Assembly: GCA_030431585.1 (NCBI GenBank)
Contig: JAUIIQ010000011.1
Coordinates: 1-34,381 of the forward strand
DNA length: 34,381 nt
Direction of reading: 5' to 3'
From: Gammaproteobacteria bacterium
GTDB taxonomy: Bacteria; Pseudomonadota; Gammaproteobacteria; Pseudomonadales; Halieaceae
Shown: positions 7,359 to 16,330 of the stretch, in pieces
Position numbering within the stretch: the stretch's first letter is position 1
Layout of the letters: each line of letters begins with the position of its first letter
Made by a program: the position numbers and the translations under genes
The notes under the pieces: model-generated
The model's database searches: none
The model's input: only the letters and a program-made list of their open reading frames with translations
Told to the model about the DNA's origin: nothing

Positions 7359-8630
7359 CTATTTCGCCGCCGCCAGCGCCTGCTCTATATCAGCGATGAT
7401 GTCGTCGACATGCTCGATGCCGATAGACAGGCGCACCATCTCCTCGCTTACCCCGGCAGAAGCCAGCTCTTCCGGGTTCAACTGTCGGTGGGTGGTGCTG
7501 GCCGGGTGACAGGCCAGTGATTTGGCGTCGCCGATATTTACCAGGCGCAGGATCAACTGTAATGCGTCGATAAATTTTGTGCCGGCTTCAATGCCACCTT
7601 CAATACCAAAGCTGAGAATACCTGCCGCCTTGCCATCACAGATCTTTTCGCAGGTCTCGCGGTAGGGGCTGTCTTTCAGGCCGGCATAGTTTACCCACTT
7701 TACCTGCGGCTGCTTCTGCAGATACCTGGCAACTTTTTTGGCATTTTTGCAGTGCTTCTTCATGCGCAGCGCCAGGGTTTCCAGCCCCTGCATGATCAGG
7801 AATGCGCTGTGCGGTGACAGGGCTGCGCCGGTATTGCGCAGCGGCACCACCCGGCAGCGGCCAATATAGGCGGCGGGCCCGAGGGCTTCGGTGTAGACCA
7901 CGCCGTGGTAGGAAGGGTCGGGCGTGGTCATCACCGGGAAGCGGCCGCTGGCGGCCCAGTCGAATTTGCCGGAATCGATAATAGCGCCGCCAATGGTGGT
8001 ACCGTGGCCGCCTATGTACTTGGTCAGGGAGTGCACGACGATGTCGGCGCCGTGATCAAACGCCTTGCACAGCAGCGGTGTTGCCACTGTATTGTCTACA
8101 ATCAGCGGCACGCCCGCTGCATGGGCAATGTCTGCCCACTTCTGAATGTCCACAACGTTTCCCGCCGGGTTACCTATAGACTCGCAGAACAGTGCGGTAG
8201 TTTTGTCATCAATCAGCGAGGCCACTTTGTCGTAGTCATCCGCATCAGCGAAACGCGTTTCTATACCCTGGCGCGGGAAAGTGTGCGCAAACAGGTTGTA
8301 GGTGCCACCGTAGAGCTGTGAGGTGCTGACGATATTGGAACCGACCTCGGAAATAGCCTCTATGGAATAGCGTATCGCGGCCATGCCGGACGCCACTGCC
8401 AGCGCGCCCACGCCGCCTTCCAGTTCAGCCAGGCGCGCCTCGAGCACAGCGTTGGTGGGGTTCATAATGCGGCTGTAGATGTTGCCGGGCACGGCCAGGT
8501 TGAACAGGTCGGCGCCGTGCTGTGTATTGTCGAAGGTGAATGACGTGGTCTGGTAGATCGGGGTGGTGGCGGCATTGGTGCTGGGGTCGCCGTCGTAGCC
8601 GGCATGCAGGGCGATAGTTTCCGGTTTCAT
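7359..8630 (-). CDS. metY: O-acetylhomoserine sulfhydrylase (aminocarboxypropyltransferase)
   Basis: A 423-residue PLP enzyme of the Cys/Met metabolism family. It makes homocysteine from O-acetylhomoserine and sulfide (or can use O-acetylserine) in the cytoplasm. HAGYDGDPSTNAATTPIYQT at the start, IYSRIMNPTNAVLEARLAEL for the partner-subunit active site, and SLTKYIGGHG with the PLP lysine K204 are all present. Length and the long insertion typical of MetY rather than MetB/MetC agree. It lies 122 nt downstream of the B12 operon on the same strand. The gap (8631-8752) shows no SAM or other riboswitch that I could recognise. Since methionine synthase often needs B12, the neighbourhood makes metabolic sense, but shared control is not shown. 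Confidence 0.9.
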   Translation of the reverse strand: MKPETIALHAGYDGDPSTNAATTPIYQTTSFTFDNTQHGADLFNLAVPGNIYSRIMNPTNAVLEARLAELEGGVGALAVASGMAAIRYSIEAISEVGSNIVSTSQLYGGTYNLFAHTFPRQGIETRFADADDYDKVASLIDDKTTALFCESIGNPAGNVVDIQKWADIAHAAGVPLIVDNTVATPLLCKAFDHGADIVVHSLTKYIGGHGTTIGGAIIDSGKFDWAASGRFPVMTTPDPSYHGVVYTEALGPAAYIGRCRVVPLRNTGAALSPHSAFLIMQGLETLALRMKKHCKNAKKVARYLQKQPQVKWVNYAGLKDSPYRETCEKICDGKAAGILSFGIEGGIEAGTKFIDALQLILRLVNIGDAKSLACHPASTTHRQLNPEELASAGVSEEMVRLSIGIEHVDDIIADIEQALAAAK

Positions 8631-8752
8631 AACTGGGCCTTGTGGTCAGGGTTGAACGAAGTTGTCGATACTTGCTTGATATTATGCAGCTGAAAATACA
8701 GAAGCAGAGCTTAGCACAAGACGCGCCTGTTGCTAGCCATGCAGAGGGTTAC

Positions 8753-9643
8753 TCAGGGCCGGGGGTAAGCGCGTCGCGCCTGCTCCAGCTGGGTGCACAG
8801 GGAACGGGCTCCCCGGACGATGCGGGCCGTGGGTCGCTGGATCAGGTCGGGGTGCACGTGTAACAGGGTATTGTGCTGCACTGCCTGCAGGCTGGGATAC
8901 CGGCGCCAGTCATCCAGCCACTCGGGCCGCGACTCACCCATGCCGCTGGCCACTATAACCTGTGGGTCGGTGGCCAGCAGGGACTCAAGCGAGATGTGTG
9001 GCGTGAGCTGGGGCTGCGTGGAAAAGATATTGTAGCCGCCGCATAAGGCGATCACTTCACTGATGAGGTGTTCGCCGTTAACAGTCTGCAATGGGGCATT
9101 CCATATCTGGTAGAACACACTTAATGGCGGCGCGTTGCTGCGATTACGGTTGCGCAGCCGGGTGATCTCGTCGTCCAGGTCCTGGGCCGTTCTGGAAGCT
9201 GTTTCTGTTGTGCCGGCCAGCGCCCCGAAATCGCGGATACTGTCACTGATGTCGGCAAAGGCACGGGGCTCACTCACGTACACATTCAGGCCCAGGCGCT
9301 CCAGTTGCGGCAGTGCGCTCATGCCATTGCCTGAACCCCACATGACCACCAGGTCAGGAGCGAGGGCCACCACCGACTCCAGGCTCCAGCTGAAAGCGCT
9401 GCCTACCTGAGGCAGAGCGGTGGCGGCTTGCGGATAGTCGCTGTGACTGACAACAGCCACCAGCTTGTCGCCGGCACCGGCACTGTACAGGTTCTCCACT
9501 ATGTGTGGAGCCAGCGCCACAATCCGCTGTGCCGGTTGCTCCAGTTGCACTGTGCGGCCAACCGAATCAACCACTGAAGGCCCGGCGGCGGTCACCAGCG
9601 GCCAGCCGCTGAGCAGTAGCGTAATGGCGAGGCGCACCATCAT
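8753..9643 (-). CDS. btuF: Cobalamin ABC transporter, periplasmic binding protein
   Basis: A 296-residue protein with a signal peptide (about residues 1-19) and the two-lobe layout of class III binding proteins: DSVGRTVQLEQPAQRIVALAP, then SLESVVALAPDLVVMWGSGN, and SLESLLATDPQVIVASGMGE. These match BtuF/FepB-type proteins. It would capture vitamin B12 in the periplasm and pass it to BtuCD. The start ATGATG overlaps the btuD stop by 4 nt. The substrate is assigned from the operon, which begins with a cobalamin riboswitch and includes B12 genes. Alone, the sequence would also fit an iron-siderophore binder. Confidence 0.87.
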   Translation of the reverse strand: MMVRLAITLLLSGWPLVTAAGPSVVDSVGRTVQLEQPAQRIVALAPHIVENLYSAGAGDKLVAVVSHSDYPQAATALPQVGSAFSWSLESVVALAPDLVVMWGSGNGMSALPQLERLGLNVYVSEPRAFADISDSIRDFGALAGTTETASRTAQDLDDEITRLRNRNRSNAPPLSVFYQIWNAPLQTVNGEHLISEVIALCGGYNIFSTQPQLTPHISLESLLATDPQVIVASGMGESRPEWLDDWRRYPSLQAVQHNTLLHVHPDLIQRPTARIVRGARSLCTQLEQARRAYPRP

Positions 9644-10419
9644 TGAATCACCAGCACAGAGCCATTTGTGGGGTGAGTTTGTACCACCACGTTTACTGCG
9701 AATACTTCCGCAAACATGGCCGGAGTGAGCACCTCCCGGGCCTGTCCGTGGCTGTGCTGGCGACCTTCCTGTAGTACCAGCAATTGACTGGCGTGGGCAG
9801 AGAGCAGGTTAAAGTCATGGGTGGCGACGATCACCGCACAGCCCTCAGCCGCCAGCGTGTCAACGCACTCCATGACCATGCGTTGATGGGCCAGGTCAAG
9901 CGCCGAGTTGGGCTCGTCAAGAATGAGCAGCCGCCCGAGGCTGTCCTCTGCGCGCCACAGTTGGGCCACCGCGCGTGCCAGTTGCACCCGTTGTTTTTCA
10001 CCGCCGGAGAGCTGCGTATAGAGACGGTGGCGCAGAGCAAGCGTATCGGTGGCCTGCAGCACCTCATCCAGAATCTGCTGGTCCACCGCTTGCCCGCTGG
10101 CGTGCGGCATACGACCCAGTAACACCACCTCTTCAACGGTGAAGGGGAAATTCAGCGCGCAATGCTGCGTTTGCATGGCGAGCGCGCGGGCGCGCTGAAT
10201 CGGGCTGCTGGCGGCCAGGGGGCTGCCGTTCAGTTGAACTTCGCCCTCATCCAGGGCGATACCGCCAGCCAACGCGTGCAACAGGGTGCTTTTACCTGCG
10301 CCGTTAGGGCCTATCAGCCCCAGCACTTCACCCGCACGCAGGGAGAAGTTGATGTTCTGCAGCAGGCTGGGGCCGTAGGGTGCGGCGCTGGCAGCTGTCA
10401 CCTGCAGTACCGTCATCAT
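9640..10419 (-). CDS. btuD: Cobalamin ABC transporter, ATPase
   Basis: A 259-residue ATP-binding subunit. Walker A GPNGAGKST (about residues 37-45), the signature LSGGEKQRVQLARA, Walker B RLLILDEP and the switch His in VIVATHDFNLL are all intact. The sequence is of the FecE/BtuD/HmuV type. It powers B12 import together with BtuC and BtuF. Its start overlaps the btuC stop and its stop overlaps the btuF start, each by 4 nt. Confidence 0.9.
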   Translation of the reverse strand: MMTVLQVTAASAAPYGPSLLQNINFSLRAGEVLGLIGPNGAGKSTLLHALAGGIALDEGEVQLNGSPLAASSPIQRARALAMQTQHCALNFPFTVEEVVLLGRMPHASGQAVDQQILDEVLQATDTLALRHRLYTQLSGGEKQRVQLARAVAQLWRAEDSLGRLLILDEPNSALDLAHQRMVMECVDTLAAEGCAVIVATHDFNLLSAHASQLLVLQEGRQHSHGQAREVLTPAMFAEVFAVNVVVQTHPTNGSVLVIQ

Positions 10420-11453
10420 TGCATTCCGTAGTCCCTGCGGCGGTGCAGCAGGGAGATGAAGAAGGGCACCCCGATACAGGCAGTGACAATACCCACCGGA
10501 AGCTCTACCGGTGCAATCAGCGTGCGCGCGAGGATGTCTGCACAGACCAGGAAAATAGCCCCGAACAAGGCTGAAGCGGGCAGCAGGAAGCGATGGTCCG
10601 GGCCGATCAGCAGGCGCACGATATGCGGTATGACCAGCCCCACGAAAGCAATGGTGCCGGCGAGGGCCACACTTGCGCCTACCGCGATGGCGACGATCAC
10701 GACAATCCAGGTCTTGGTGGCTTCCACGTTGATCCCCAGGTAGCGCGCCTCCGACTCCCCCAGCAGAAGCGCGTTGAGCGCGCTGGCGTGCCGCGGCAGT
10801 GCCAGCGCCACGCCAGCTGCCAGAACCAGGGCAACCAGCACCCGCGGGTAATCAGCTCCGTCCAGTCCGCCCATGCGCCACAGGCTGATACGGCGAAGTA
10901 CTTCATTGGAGGAGAACAGCTCCAGCAAATTCCCCAATGCGCCAGCCAGCGCGGTAATCGCAATACCTGCCAGCAGCATGGTAGCCACCGACGTGCCGGT
11001 TTCCGAGTTGGCCAGACGGTAGACCACCACAACTGCCGCCATGCCGCCGGCGAAGGCACCCAAAGACACCAGGGTGAGACCGCTGATGCCGCTGATCCAG
11101 CTGCCGGCACCGGCTATGACCAGGCTGGCGCCCAGGGCGGCCCCGGCGGTGACACCGATCAGTGAGGGGTCAGCAAGCGGGTTGCGGAAGATGCCCTGCA
11201 TGGCGGCCCCACTGATACCCAGCATCGATCCAACCAGGGCCGCAAGCAGTGCCCTGGGTAGACGGATCTGGCCGATGATGACGGCGGCCCGGTCCGGTGT
11301 GTCGGCCTGCAGCAGCTGGCCCAGCGCGCGTGCGGATTCGCCCGCGCCCAGACTCACGCTGCCCAATGCCAGAGCGGCTAACAGCGCCGCCGGCAGTAGC
11401 AGTAACAACACCACCAGTAACCGTCGGGCGCGCTGTTGGCGTGAGTGATTCAC
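10416..11453 (-). CDS. btuC: Cobalamin ABC transporter, permease
   Basis: A 345-residue hydrophobic protein with about ten membrane helices, of the FecCD/BtuC family. Conserved blocks include [40 protein letters not shown] and the ATPase-contact region [20 protein letters not shown]. It forms the inner-membrane channel for vitamin B12. The start overlaps the cobQ stop by 4 nt, and the end overlaps btuD. The B12 role is assigned from the operon; the family as a whole also moves siderophores and haem. Confidence 0.9.
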   Translation of the reverse strand: MNHSRQQRARRLLVVLLLLLPAALLAALALGSVSLGAGESARALGQLLQADTPDRAAVIIGQIRLPRALLAALVGSMLGISGAAMQGIFRNPLADPSLIGVTAGAALGASLVIAGAGSWISGISGLTLVSLGAFAGGMAAVVVVYRLANSETGTSVATMLLAGIAITALAGALGNLLELFSSNEVLRRISLWRMGGLDGADYPRVLVALVLAAGVALALPRHASALNALLLGESEARYLGINVEATKTWIVVIVAIAVGASVALAGTIAFVGLVIPHIVRLLIGPDHRFLLPASALFGAIFLVCADILARTLIAPVELPVGIVTACIGVPFFISLLHRRRDYGMQ

Positions 11454-12910
11454 GCTGCTGCGAAGCCTGCCGGAAACAGCTGGCGCAGATCCATGTGCTG
11501 CTCGACGCAGTCCGCCACGCGCTCCAGTTCCCGTTCGCGGATGGCATCGCGGTCTATCTCCCGGGCCTCCTCCAGTCCGGCCCAGCGCAGCAGTGCAGCG
11601 CAGGCCTGTGCGTCGTCGAAGAGGCCGTGCAGATAGGTGCCGGCTACCTGGCCATCGGCAGAAATAGCGCCGTCTTCACGTTTGTCCTCAAGCGTCAGGA
11701 AACTGCGGGTATCCGACTGGCGCTGGCTTTCCCCGCAGTGTATTTCGTAGCCACTGACGGCAACGCCCAGTGCGGTGATATGGCCCTTTACCTGTCGCAG
11801 CGTCTTTCCCGGCTGCAGCACAGTGGTGATGTTCAGCATGCCCAGCCCTTCACTGCTGCCGGCTTTGCTCTCAATGCCCGCCGGGTCGTGAATGGTCGCG
11901 CCCAGCATTTGCATACCGGCGCACAGGCCCAGCACCTTGCCGCCATAACGCAGGTGGCGCTGCAGGTACTGCTCCCAGCCGTTGTGGCGCAGCCATTGCA
12001 GGTCCTCGCGCACGTTTTTGCTGCCGGGCAGGATGACCAGGTCGGCGGGCGGTGGTCGCTGCGTTTGCGCCACAAAGTGGACGTCCGCTTGCGGGTGCAG
12101 GCGCAGGGCGTCGAAGTCAGTATGATTGGAGATGCGTGGCAGGGCGGGCACCACGATCTGCAGCCGCCGGGTGTCCTTTGCCACTTGTGCTGTATCGATG
12201 GCGTCCTCTGCGTCCAGCTGCAGGTTATGCAGGTAGGGCAATACGCCCAGCACCGGTTTTCCTGTGCGCTTCTCCAGCCAGTCCAGACCGGGTTCCAGCA
12301 GGGCGATATCCCCGCGGAAGCGGTTGATGACAAAGCCGCTCACGCGTGCCTGTTCGCTGGCAGAGAGCAGTTCCAGGGTGCCCACCAGGTGCGCAAAAAC
12401 GCCGCCACGGTCAATATCGGCAACAATAATGACCGGGACATCTGCTTTTTCGGCAAAGCCCATATTGGCGATATCGCGGTCGCGCAGGTTGATCTCCGCC
12501 GGGCTGCCGGCGCCCTCTACCAGGAGATAGTCGTAGCGCTGCTGCAGCCGTTGCCACGCCGCCATAACGGTCTCCATGGCCAGTGTCTTGTAGTGGTGGT
12601 AACCCACTGCGTCCATATCTTCCAATGGCTTGCCGTTGAGCACCACCTGGGCGACCTTGTCGGAGGTGGGTTTGAGCAGCACCGGGTTCATATCGGTGTG
12701 CGCTGCGGTACAGGCAGCCTGGGCCTGCAATGCCTGGGCGCGCCCAATCTCGCCGCCCTGTGCGGTGACCGCGCTGTTTAAAGACATGTTTTGTGGTTTG
12801 AAAGGCGCAACGCGCAAGCCCCTGCGCGCCAGCGCCCGGCACAGGCCTGCCACGAGCACGCTCTTGCCCGCGTCAGAGGTGGTGCCCTGCACCATCAGCG
12901 CGGTGGGCAT
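11450..12910 (-). CDS. cobQ: Cobyric acid synthase (glutamine-dependent amidotransferase)
   Basis: A 486-residue two-domain enzyme. The N-terminal dethiobiotin-synthetase-like ATPase half shows [20 protein letters not shown] (P-loop), [20 protein letters not shown] and DIDRGGVFA. The C-terminal class I glutamine amidotransferase half has the nucleophile Cys in [12 protein letters not shown] and the catalytic His in [10 protein letters not shown]. It adds four amide groups to adenosylcobyrinic acid diamide to give adenosylcobyric acid. It starts 2 nt after the cobO stop. It is the only late corrin-ring enzyme in the operon besides CobO, so the other nucleotide-loop genes must be elsewhere, or the strain only completes partial precursors. 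Confidence 0.95.
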   Translation of the reverse strand: MPTALMVQGTTSDAGKSVLVAGLCRALARRGLRVAPFKPQNMSLNSAVTAQGGEIGRAQALQAQAACTAAHTDMNPVLLKPTSDKVAQVVLNGKPLEDMDAVGYHHYKTLAMETVMAAWQRLQQRYDYLLVEGAGSPAEINLRDRDIANMGFAEKADVPVIIVADIDRGGVFAHLVGTLELLSASEQARVSGFVINRFRGDIALLEPGLDWLEKRTGKPVLGVLPYLHNLQLDAEDAIDTAQVAKDTRRLQIVVPALPRISNHTDFDALRLHPQADVHFVAQTQRPPPADLVILPGSKNVREDLQWLRHNGWEQYLQRHLRYGGKVLGLCAGMQMLGATIHDPAGIESKAGSSEGLGMLNITTVLQPGKTLRQVKGHITALGVAVSGYEIHCGESQRQSDTRSFLTLEDKREDGAISADGQVAGTYLHGLFDDAQACAALLRWAGLEEAREIDRDAIRERELERVADCVEQHMDLRQLFPAGFAAA

Positions 12911-12912
12911 GC

Positions 12913-13521
12913 TTAATAGTCCACGCCCTGGCGTGCCTTGATACCGGCTTTGAATGCGTGCTTGATTTCCTTCACTTCCGATACCGTGTCCATTACGTCC
13001 TGCAGGGCGGTGCCCCCGCCGCGGCCGGTAACCACGACACTCTGTTCACGCGGCCGCTCGCGAATGGCCTTGATCACTTCTTCCTCTGGCAGGTACTTGT
13101 AGGCGAGCATGTACGTCAGCTCGTCCATCACCACCAGGTTGTAACTCGGGTCGCGCAGCATGGGCAGGGCAACCGCCCAGGTATCCCTGGCGGCCTGCAT
13201 GTCAGCCGTGCGATCCTGGGTGTCCCAGGTGAAGCCGGTGCCCATCTGGTAGAAGGTCACGTCCGGGCATTTCTCTTTCAGGTAAATCTCTTCGCCGGAA
13301 AGCTGCTGTCCCTTGATGAACTGCACCACGCCCACCTTGTGGCCGTAGCCCAGTGCGCGCATCACCATGCCGAAGGCAGAGCTGGATTTACCTTTACCGT
13401 TGCCGGTGAGCAGTATGGCTACGCCGCGCTCCTCATCGGCGGCCTCAATATTGGCATCCACTTTGCTCTTCTGCTTTTCCATGGCCGCCTTGTGTTTGGC
13501 GTTCTTGCGCTCGTCGCTCAT
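12913..13521 (-). CDS. cobO: Cob(I)yrinic acid a,c-diamide adenosyltransferase
   Basis: A 202-residue protein of the CobA/CobO/BtuR family. It transfers the adenosyl group of ATP to Co(I) of corrinoids, making coenzyme B12 forms. The P-loop [12 protein letters not shown] (residues 40-51), the VGVVQFIKG strand, and [12 protein letters not shown] are the family blocks. A lysine-rich, charged N-terminal extension of about 30 residues precedes the domain, as is common. It lies 18 nt after btuB and 2 nt before cobQ, so imported B12 or precursors can be adenosylated at once. The E. coli name for the same family is btuR/cobA. Confidence 0.93.
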   Translation of the reverse strand: MSDERKNAKHKAAMEKQKSKVDANIEAADEERGVAILLTGNGKGKSSSAFGMVMRALGYGHKVGVVQFIKGQQLSGEEIYLKEKCPDVTFYQMGTGFTWDTQDRTADMQAARDTWAVALPMLRDPSYNLVVMDELTYMLAYKYLPEEEVIKAIRERPREQSVVVTGRGGGTALQDVMDTVSEVKEIKHAFKAGIKARQGVDY

Positions 13522-13539
13522 GCGATGGCTCCTGAGTGG

Positions 13540-15372
13540 CTAGAATGAGTAGCGTACGCCGGCGTAGGCTGCGGCACCCGTTGTCTGAAAGTTGCGAACC
13601 TCAACGTAGTCCTCATCGAACAGGTTTTCCACTCTGCCGTAGAGGTCAAGGCCGTCGAACAGCTCGAAGCGAGCGTTGATATCCACTACCTCGTAGTCGT
13701 CCAGTGGCTGGCCGTCGGTCTCCAGTGCGTCGCGGGACAGCCTCGCGTTGACACCCAGGCTGAGGCGACCGTCCAGTCCCTGCCAGGCAAGCCCCAGGTT
13801 GGCCAGGTGCTCTGGCCGGCGCGGGCGCTTCTCGCCGTTGATTTCCTGCGCATCGTTGTAGGTGTAGTTAGCGGTGAGTGACAGTGTTTCCAACAGTGGC
13901 CATTCGGCTATGAGCTCTACGCCGGATGAATCGGCTTCGCCTCTGCCCTGCAGGTAGCCGGCAAAGGTTTGCAGGTCGAAGAAGATGTCCTCGTCCACTG
14001 TCTGGTCGAAATATACGGCTTCAAGGTACAGGCCGTTGTTGCCAAACCAGGAAACCGCCAGATCATAGCCCTGGCTCTCCTCGGCCTGGTCAAGCTGTAC
14101 ACCGTTGCCGAAAGGCCCGTTGTTGTAGGCTATCTCCGCGAGGCTGGGAGCACGGAAGCCCGTGCCGTAAGTGCCGCGCAGTTTTATCTCGCCGCCGCTG
14201 GCGGGGATAAGGTATGCGCCGCTGACGCGCCAGGTAGTGTGGTTACCAAAGTCGTCATTGTCGTCATGGCGAGCGCCCGCGGTGACGAACAGGCGCTGGG
14301 AAAAGTCGCCCTGGTATTCAAGGTAATAGCCAGTCTGGTCGCGCTCTGTGTTGTTGCCAGCGTCGTCACGGGAGTCGGTTCTGAACTCCGCTCCGTAGAC
14401 CAGGCGCATGCTGTCATCCGCAGTGAAACTGCCCAGGTAGTTCCATTTTTCCAGCTCGCCTTTTCCGCCAAAGGAGAAGGCGCCGTCGCTGAAATTGCGG
14501 TTCTCGGTTTCGCTGGTGCTGTAGCTCAGTTCGTGGCTGAAGCGTTGGCCCTGGTAGCGTGCGCCGGCGCGCCACGCCTGTTGCTCGAACTCACTGCGGC
14601 AGTTTTCGCTGCGCGGAAAGCCGCAATTATCGAAGTCATTGTCACCCTCTACGTCGCGACCCACCAGTTCCAGGCGCAGTGTGTCACTGACGTTCCAGCC
14701 CAGCCGCGCGTGTAAGGTGGTGTTCTCGTAGCCATCCTCATCGCGCAACACGGCATCGTCGCTGCGTGAATTGTAGCCGTCGGTCTTGTAGTCGGTCAGT
14801 GTCAGGTTGCCATCCACAGCGTCGCCACCGTAGCCCATGGCCGCCGAATATTGTTGCGTACCGTAGCGCCCGCCCTCGGCACTGAGTTCACCGCCAAAAC
14901 CCGCATCGGGCGTAGCGGTTGTCAGGCTGACCACGCCTCCGGCATCAGCGCCGTACATCAGGCCCTGTGGGCCGCGCAGTACTTCCACGCGGTCAATACC
15001 ATTACTCAACAGTTGATCCAGCCTGGGCAGGAATTGCGGGCTGGTGGTGTCGCTGATGTCGATGCCGTCTACCAGCACCAGCGTGCGGTAGCCCTGTTCA
15101 CCGCGTATGCGCAGCGTCGACACCTTGCCAGCCCCGCCGGTGTTGCTGACGCCAACCGATGGCATGGTGCGCAGCACATCAACCATGGAGTTGAAACCCA
15201 GCGCCTGGATTTCATCGCTGGTGAGCACCGAGACAGAGGTGCCTACCTGGCGCAGGGGCATCTCTACCCGGGACGAGGTGACCACAAGTTCCTCGAGCTT
15301 GTTATTGGCGAGAACGGGCAGGGCACAGCAAACGCCCAGCGCGGCTGCGGGGATAAACAGGGTTTGTTTCAT
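13540..15372 (-). CDS. btuB: Vitamin B12 TonB-dependent outer-membrane receptor
   Basis: A 610-residue receptor, close to the usual BtuB length. It has a signal peptide ending near VLANN, the TonB box-like LEELVVTSSR, and a plug domain with LRTMPSVGVSNTGGAGKVST, TLRIRGEQGYRTLVLVDGID and RVEVLRGPQGLMYGADAGGV. A 22-strand barrel follows, ending AAYAGVRYSF with a terminal Phe. It brings cobalamin across the outer membrane using TonB energy. The ATG has GAGGA nearby, which is partly caught in a hairpin (15381-15407). A cobalamin riboswitch lies 113 nt upstream, which strongly supports the substrate. It is the first gene of the B12 operon. Confidence 0.95.
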   Translation of the reverse strand: MKQTLFIPAAALGVCCALPVLANNKLEELVVTSSRVEMPLRQVGTSVSVLTSDEIQALGFNSMVDVLRTMPSVGVSNTGGAGKVSTLRIRGEQGYRTLVLVDGIDISDTTSPQFLPRLDQLLSNGIDRVEVLRGPQGLMYGADAGGVVSLTTATPDAGFGGELSAEGGRYGTQQYSAAMGYGGDAVDGNLTLTDYKTDGYNSRSDDAVLRDEDGYENTTLHARLGWNVSDTLRLELVGRDVEGDNDFDNCGFPRSENCRSEFEQQAWRAGARYQGQRFSHELSYSTSETENRNFSDGAFSFGGKGELEKWNYLGSFTADDSMRLVYGAEFRTDSRDDAGNNTERDQTGYYLEYQGDFSQRLFVTAGARHDDNDDFGNHTTWRVSGAYLIPASGGEIKLRGTYGTGFRAPSLAEIAYNNGPFGNGVQLDQAEESQGYDLAVSWFGNNGLYLEAVYFDQTVDEDIFFDLQTFAGYLQGRGEADSSGVELIAEWPLLETLSLTANYTYNDAQEINGEKRPRRPEHLANLGLAWQGLDGRLSLGVNARLSRDALETDGQPLDDYEVVDINARFELFDGLDLYGRVENLFDEDYVEVRNFQTTGAAAYAGVRYSF

Positions 15373-15380
15373 AGTATTTC

Positions 15381-15407
15381 CTCAATGCCTTAAAGGTGGC
15401 GATTGAG
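15381..15407 (-). promoter_or_regulatory. Hairpin covering the btuB ribosome binding site (riboswitch expression platform)
   Basis: On the minus strand CTCAAT-C-GCC pairs with GGC-ATTGAG around an 8-nt loop, a 9-bp stem with one bulge. Its 3' arm ends in GAG of the GAGGA ribosome site, about 8 nt before the btuB ATG. Hiding this site when B12 is bound would shut off translation, as known for many gammaproteobacterial cobalamin riboswitches. The coupling to the aptamer is inferred. Confidence 0.5.
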
Positions 15408-15484
15408 GGAGGGGATCAGGGAACGCGACAGGATCATCGTGCAACCTTTAATGAAGCCCTCCGCTCCATCGGTGCAACACATGT

Positions 15485-15602
15485 CCAGGCAGGTTTCGGG
15501 CTCACAACTCTTACGTTGCTTACCGTTGCGGGGGCAGCGGTGGCATTTCACCACACTTCCCATTTAACCTACCCAGCCGCTTTCGCGACGGCAGGCACCT
15601 GG
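15485..15602 (-). ncRNA. Cobalamin riboswitch
   Basis: Read on the minus strand, the region holds the conserved aptamer pieces in order: GGTTAAATGGGAAGTG, GGTGAAATGCCACC, GCTGCCCCCGCAACGGTA, and the B12 box AGCCCGAAACCTGCC (15488-15502). The spacing agrees with the RF00174 class. Adenosylcobalamin or a related corrinoid would bind and turn down the six-gene operon that starts with btuB. This, together with its leader, accounts for most of the gene-free stretch 15373-15712. Confidence 0.93.
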
Positions 15603-15712
15603 TACGGGCGAGGATTGTGGGGCTGCGCCCGCTCTTTGTCAATCACTCCGGCGCTGCCTGCCCGGTCGCTTTCGCGTAGAATGGCGGCATTGCAGCAGGG
15701 AATGGACAAGAC

Positions 15713-16216
15713 GTGGTATCAGCAGCACAACGCGCGGCCGTGGCGGCACTTCTGGATCGCGAACCCCGAGGCCTGGAGGCGATACCTGTGGTCTCGCCGC
15801 AGGGGGAACCCATGGTGATCCGGGTGGCATCGCTGGTGGACGGCAAGCCCTTCCCGACGCTTTTCTGGCTGGTGGACAGGGCTTTGAACTACCGCATTGA
15901 TGGTGACGAGGCCACGGGGCTGATCGCCCGGCTGCAGGCAGACATCGATAGCGACCCCGCATTGCAAACGGCCATGCAGGACGATCATCGGGCGCATATT
16001 GCCCTGCGAGACAGCTTTATCGATGCGCAGCAGCGCGAGCAGATCGCGGCGCTTGGTTACCAGGCGGTTTTTGCTGACAGAGGCATAGGCGGTATCGCTG
16101 ACTTCACTCGCATCCGGTGCCTGCATACCTGGTATGCGGCGCACCTGGTGACTGCCAATACGGTAGGCCGTCTGCTGGACGCGCACTGGGCGCAGCAGGA
16201 TGCCGCACCGGCTTGA
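15713..16216 (+). CDS. DUF501-family protein
   Basis: A 167-residue protein resembling the DUF501 family. The strand EPMVIRVASLVDGKPFPTLF followed by WLVDRALNYRIDGDEATGL is the family's signature region, and FTRIRCLHTWYAAHLVTANT near the C terminus holds the conserved Cys-Leu-His. No function is established for the family; in many bacteria it sits near eno or ppx genes, which are not seen here. The GTG at 15713 is used, with AGGGA 11 nt before it. The start is uncertain and could be downstream. It diverges from the B12 operon. Confidence 0.75.
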   Translation: MVSAAQRAAVAALLDREPRGLEAIPVVSPQGEPMVIRVASLVDGKPFPTLFWLVDRALNYRIDGDEATGLIARLQADIDSDPALQTAMQDDHRAHIALRDSFIDAQQREQIAALGYQAVFADRGIGGIADFTRIRCLHTWYAAHLVTANTVGRLLDAHWAQQDAAPA

Positions 16217-16242
16217 GCGACGCGCGGATATCCCCAGGCGTG

Positions 16243-16271
16243 ATGTCCTCGGCTCACACAGGTGGTATATT
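16243..16271 (+). promoter_or_regulatory. Candidate promoter of aroG
   Basis: TATATT at 16266-16271 is a good -10 box about 60 nt before the aroG start. The matching -35 position (16243-16248, ATGTCC) is weak. The leader holds a small inverted repeat, GGGAAA-gct-TTTCCC (16289-16303), without a following T tract. Confidence 0.35.
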
Positions 16272-16330
16272 AGGCGCCTTTTTTCCATGGGAAAGCTTTT
16301 CCCCGCAGCCACAGACAGGCCACTCAAGAC

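Noticed and set aside
8631-8752. SAM or other riboswitch upstream of metY
   Set aside because: None of the conserved cores of known SAM riboswitch classes was found in this gap.
11297-12781. Long open frame (494 codons) on the plus strand
   Set aside because: It runs antisense to cobQ and btuC, which have full family motifs; its protein shows no recognisable domain.
15636-15682. TTGTCA and TAGAAT as a promoter for the DUF501 gene
   Set aside because: The two boxes are 35 nt apart, too far for a sigma-70 promoter.
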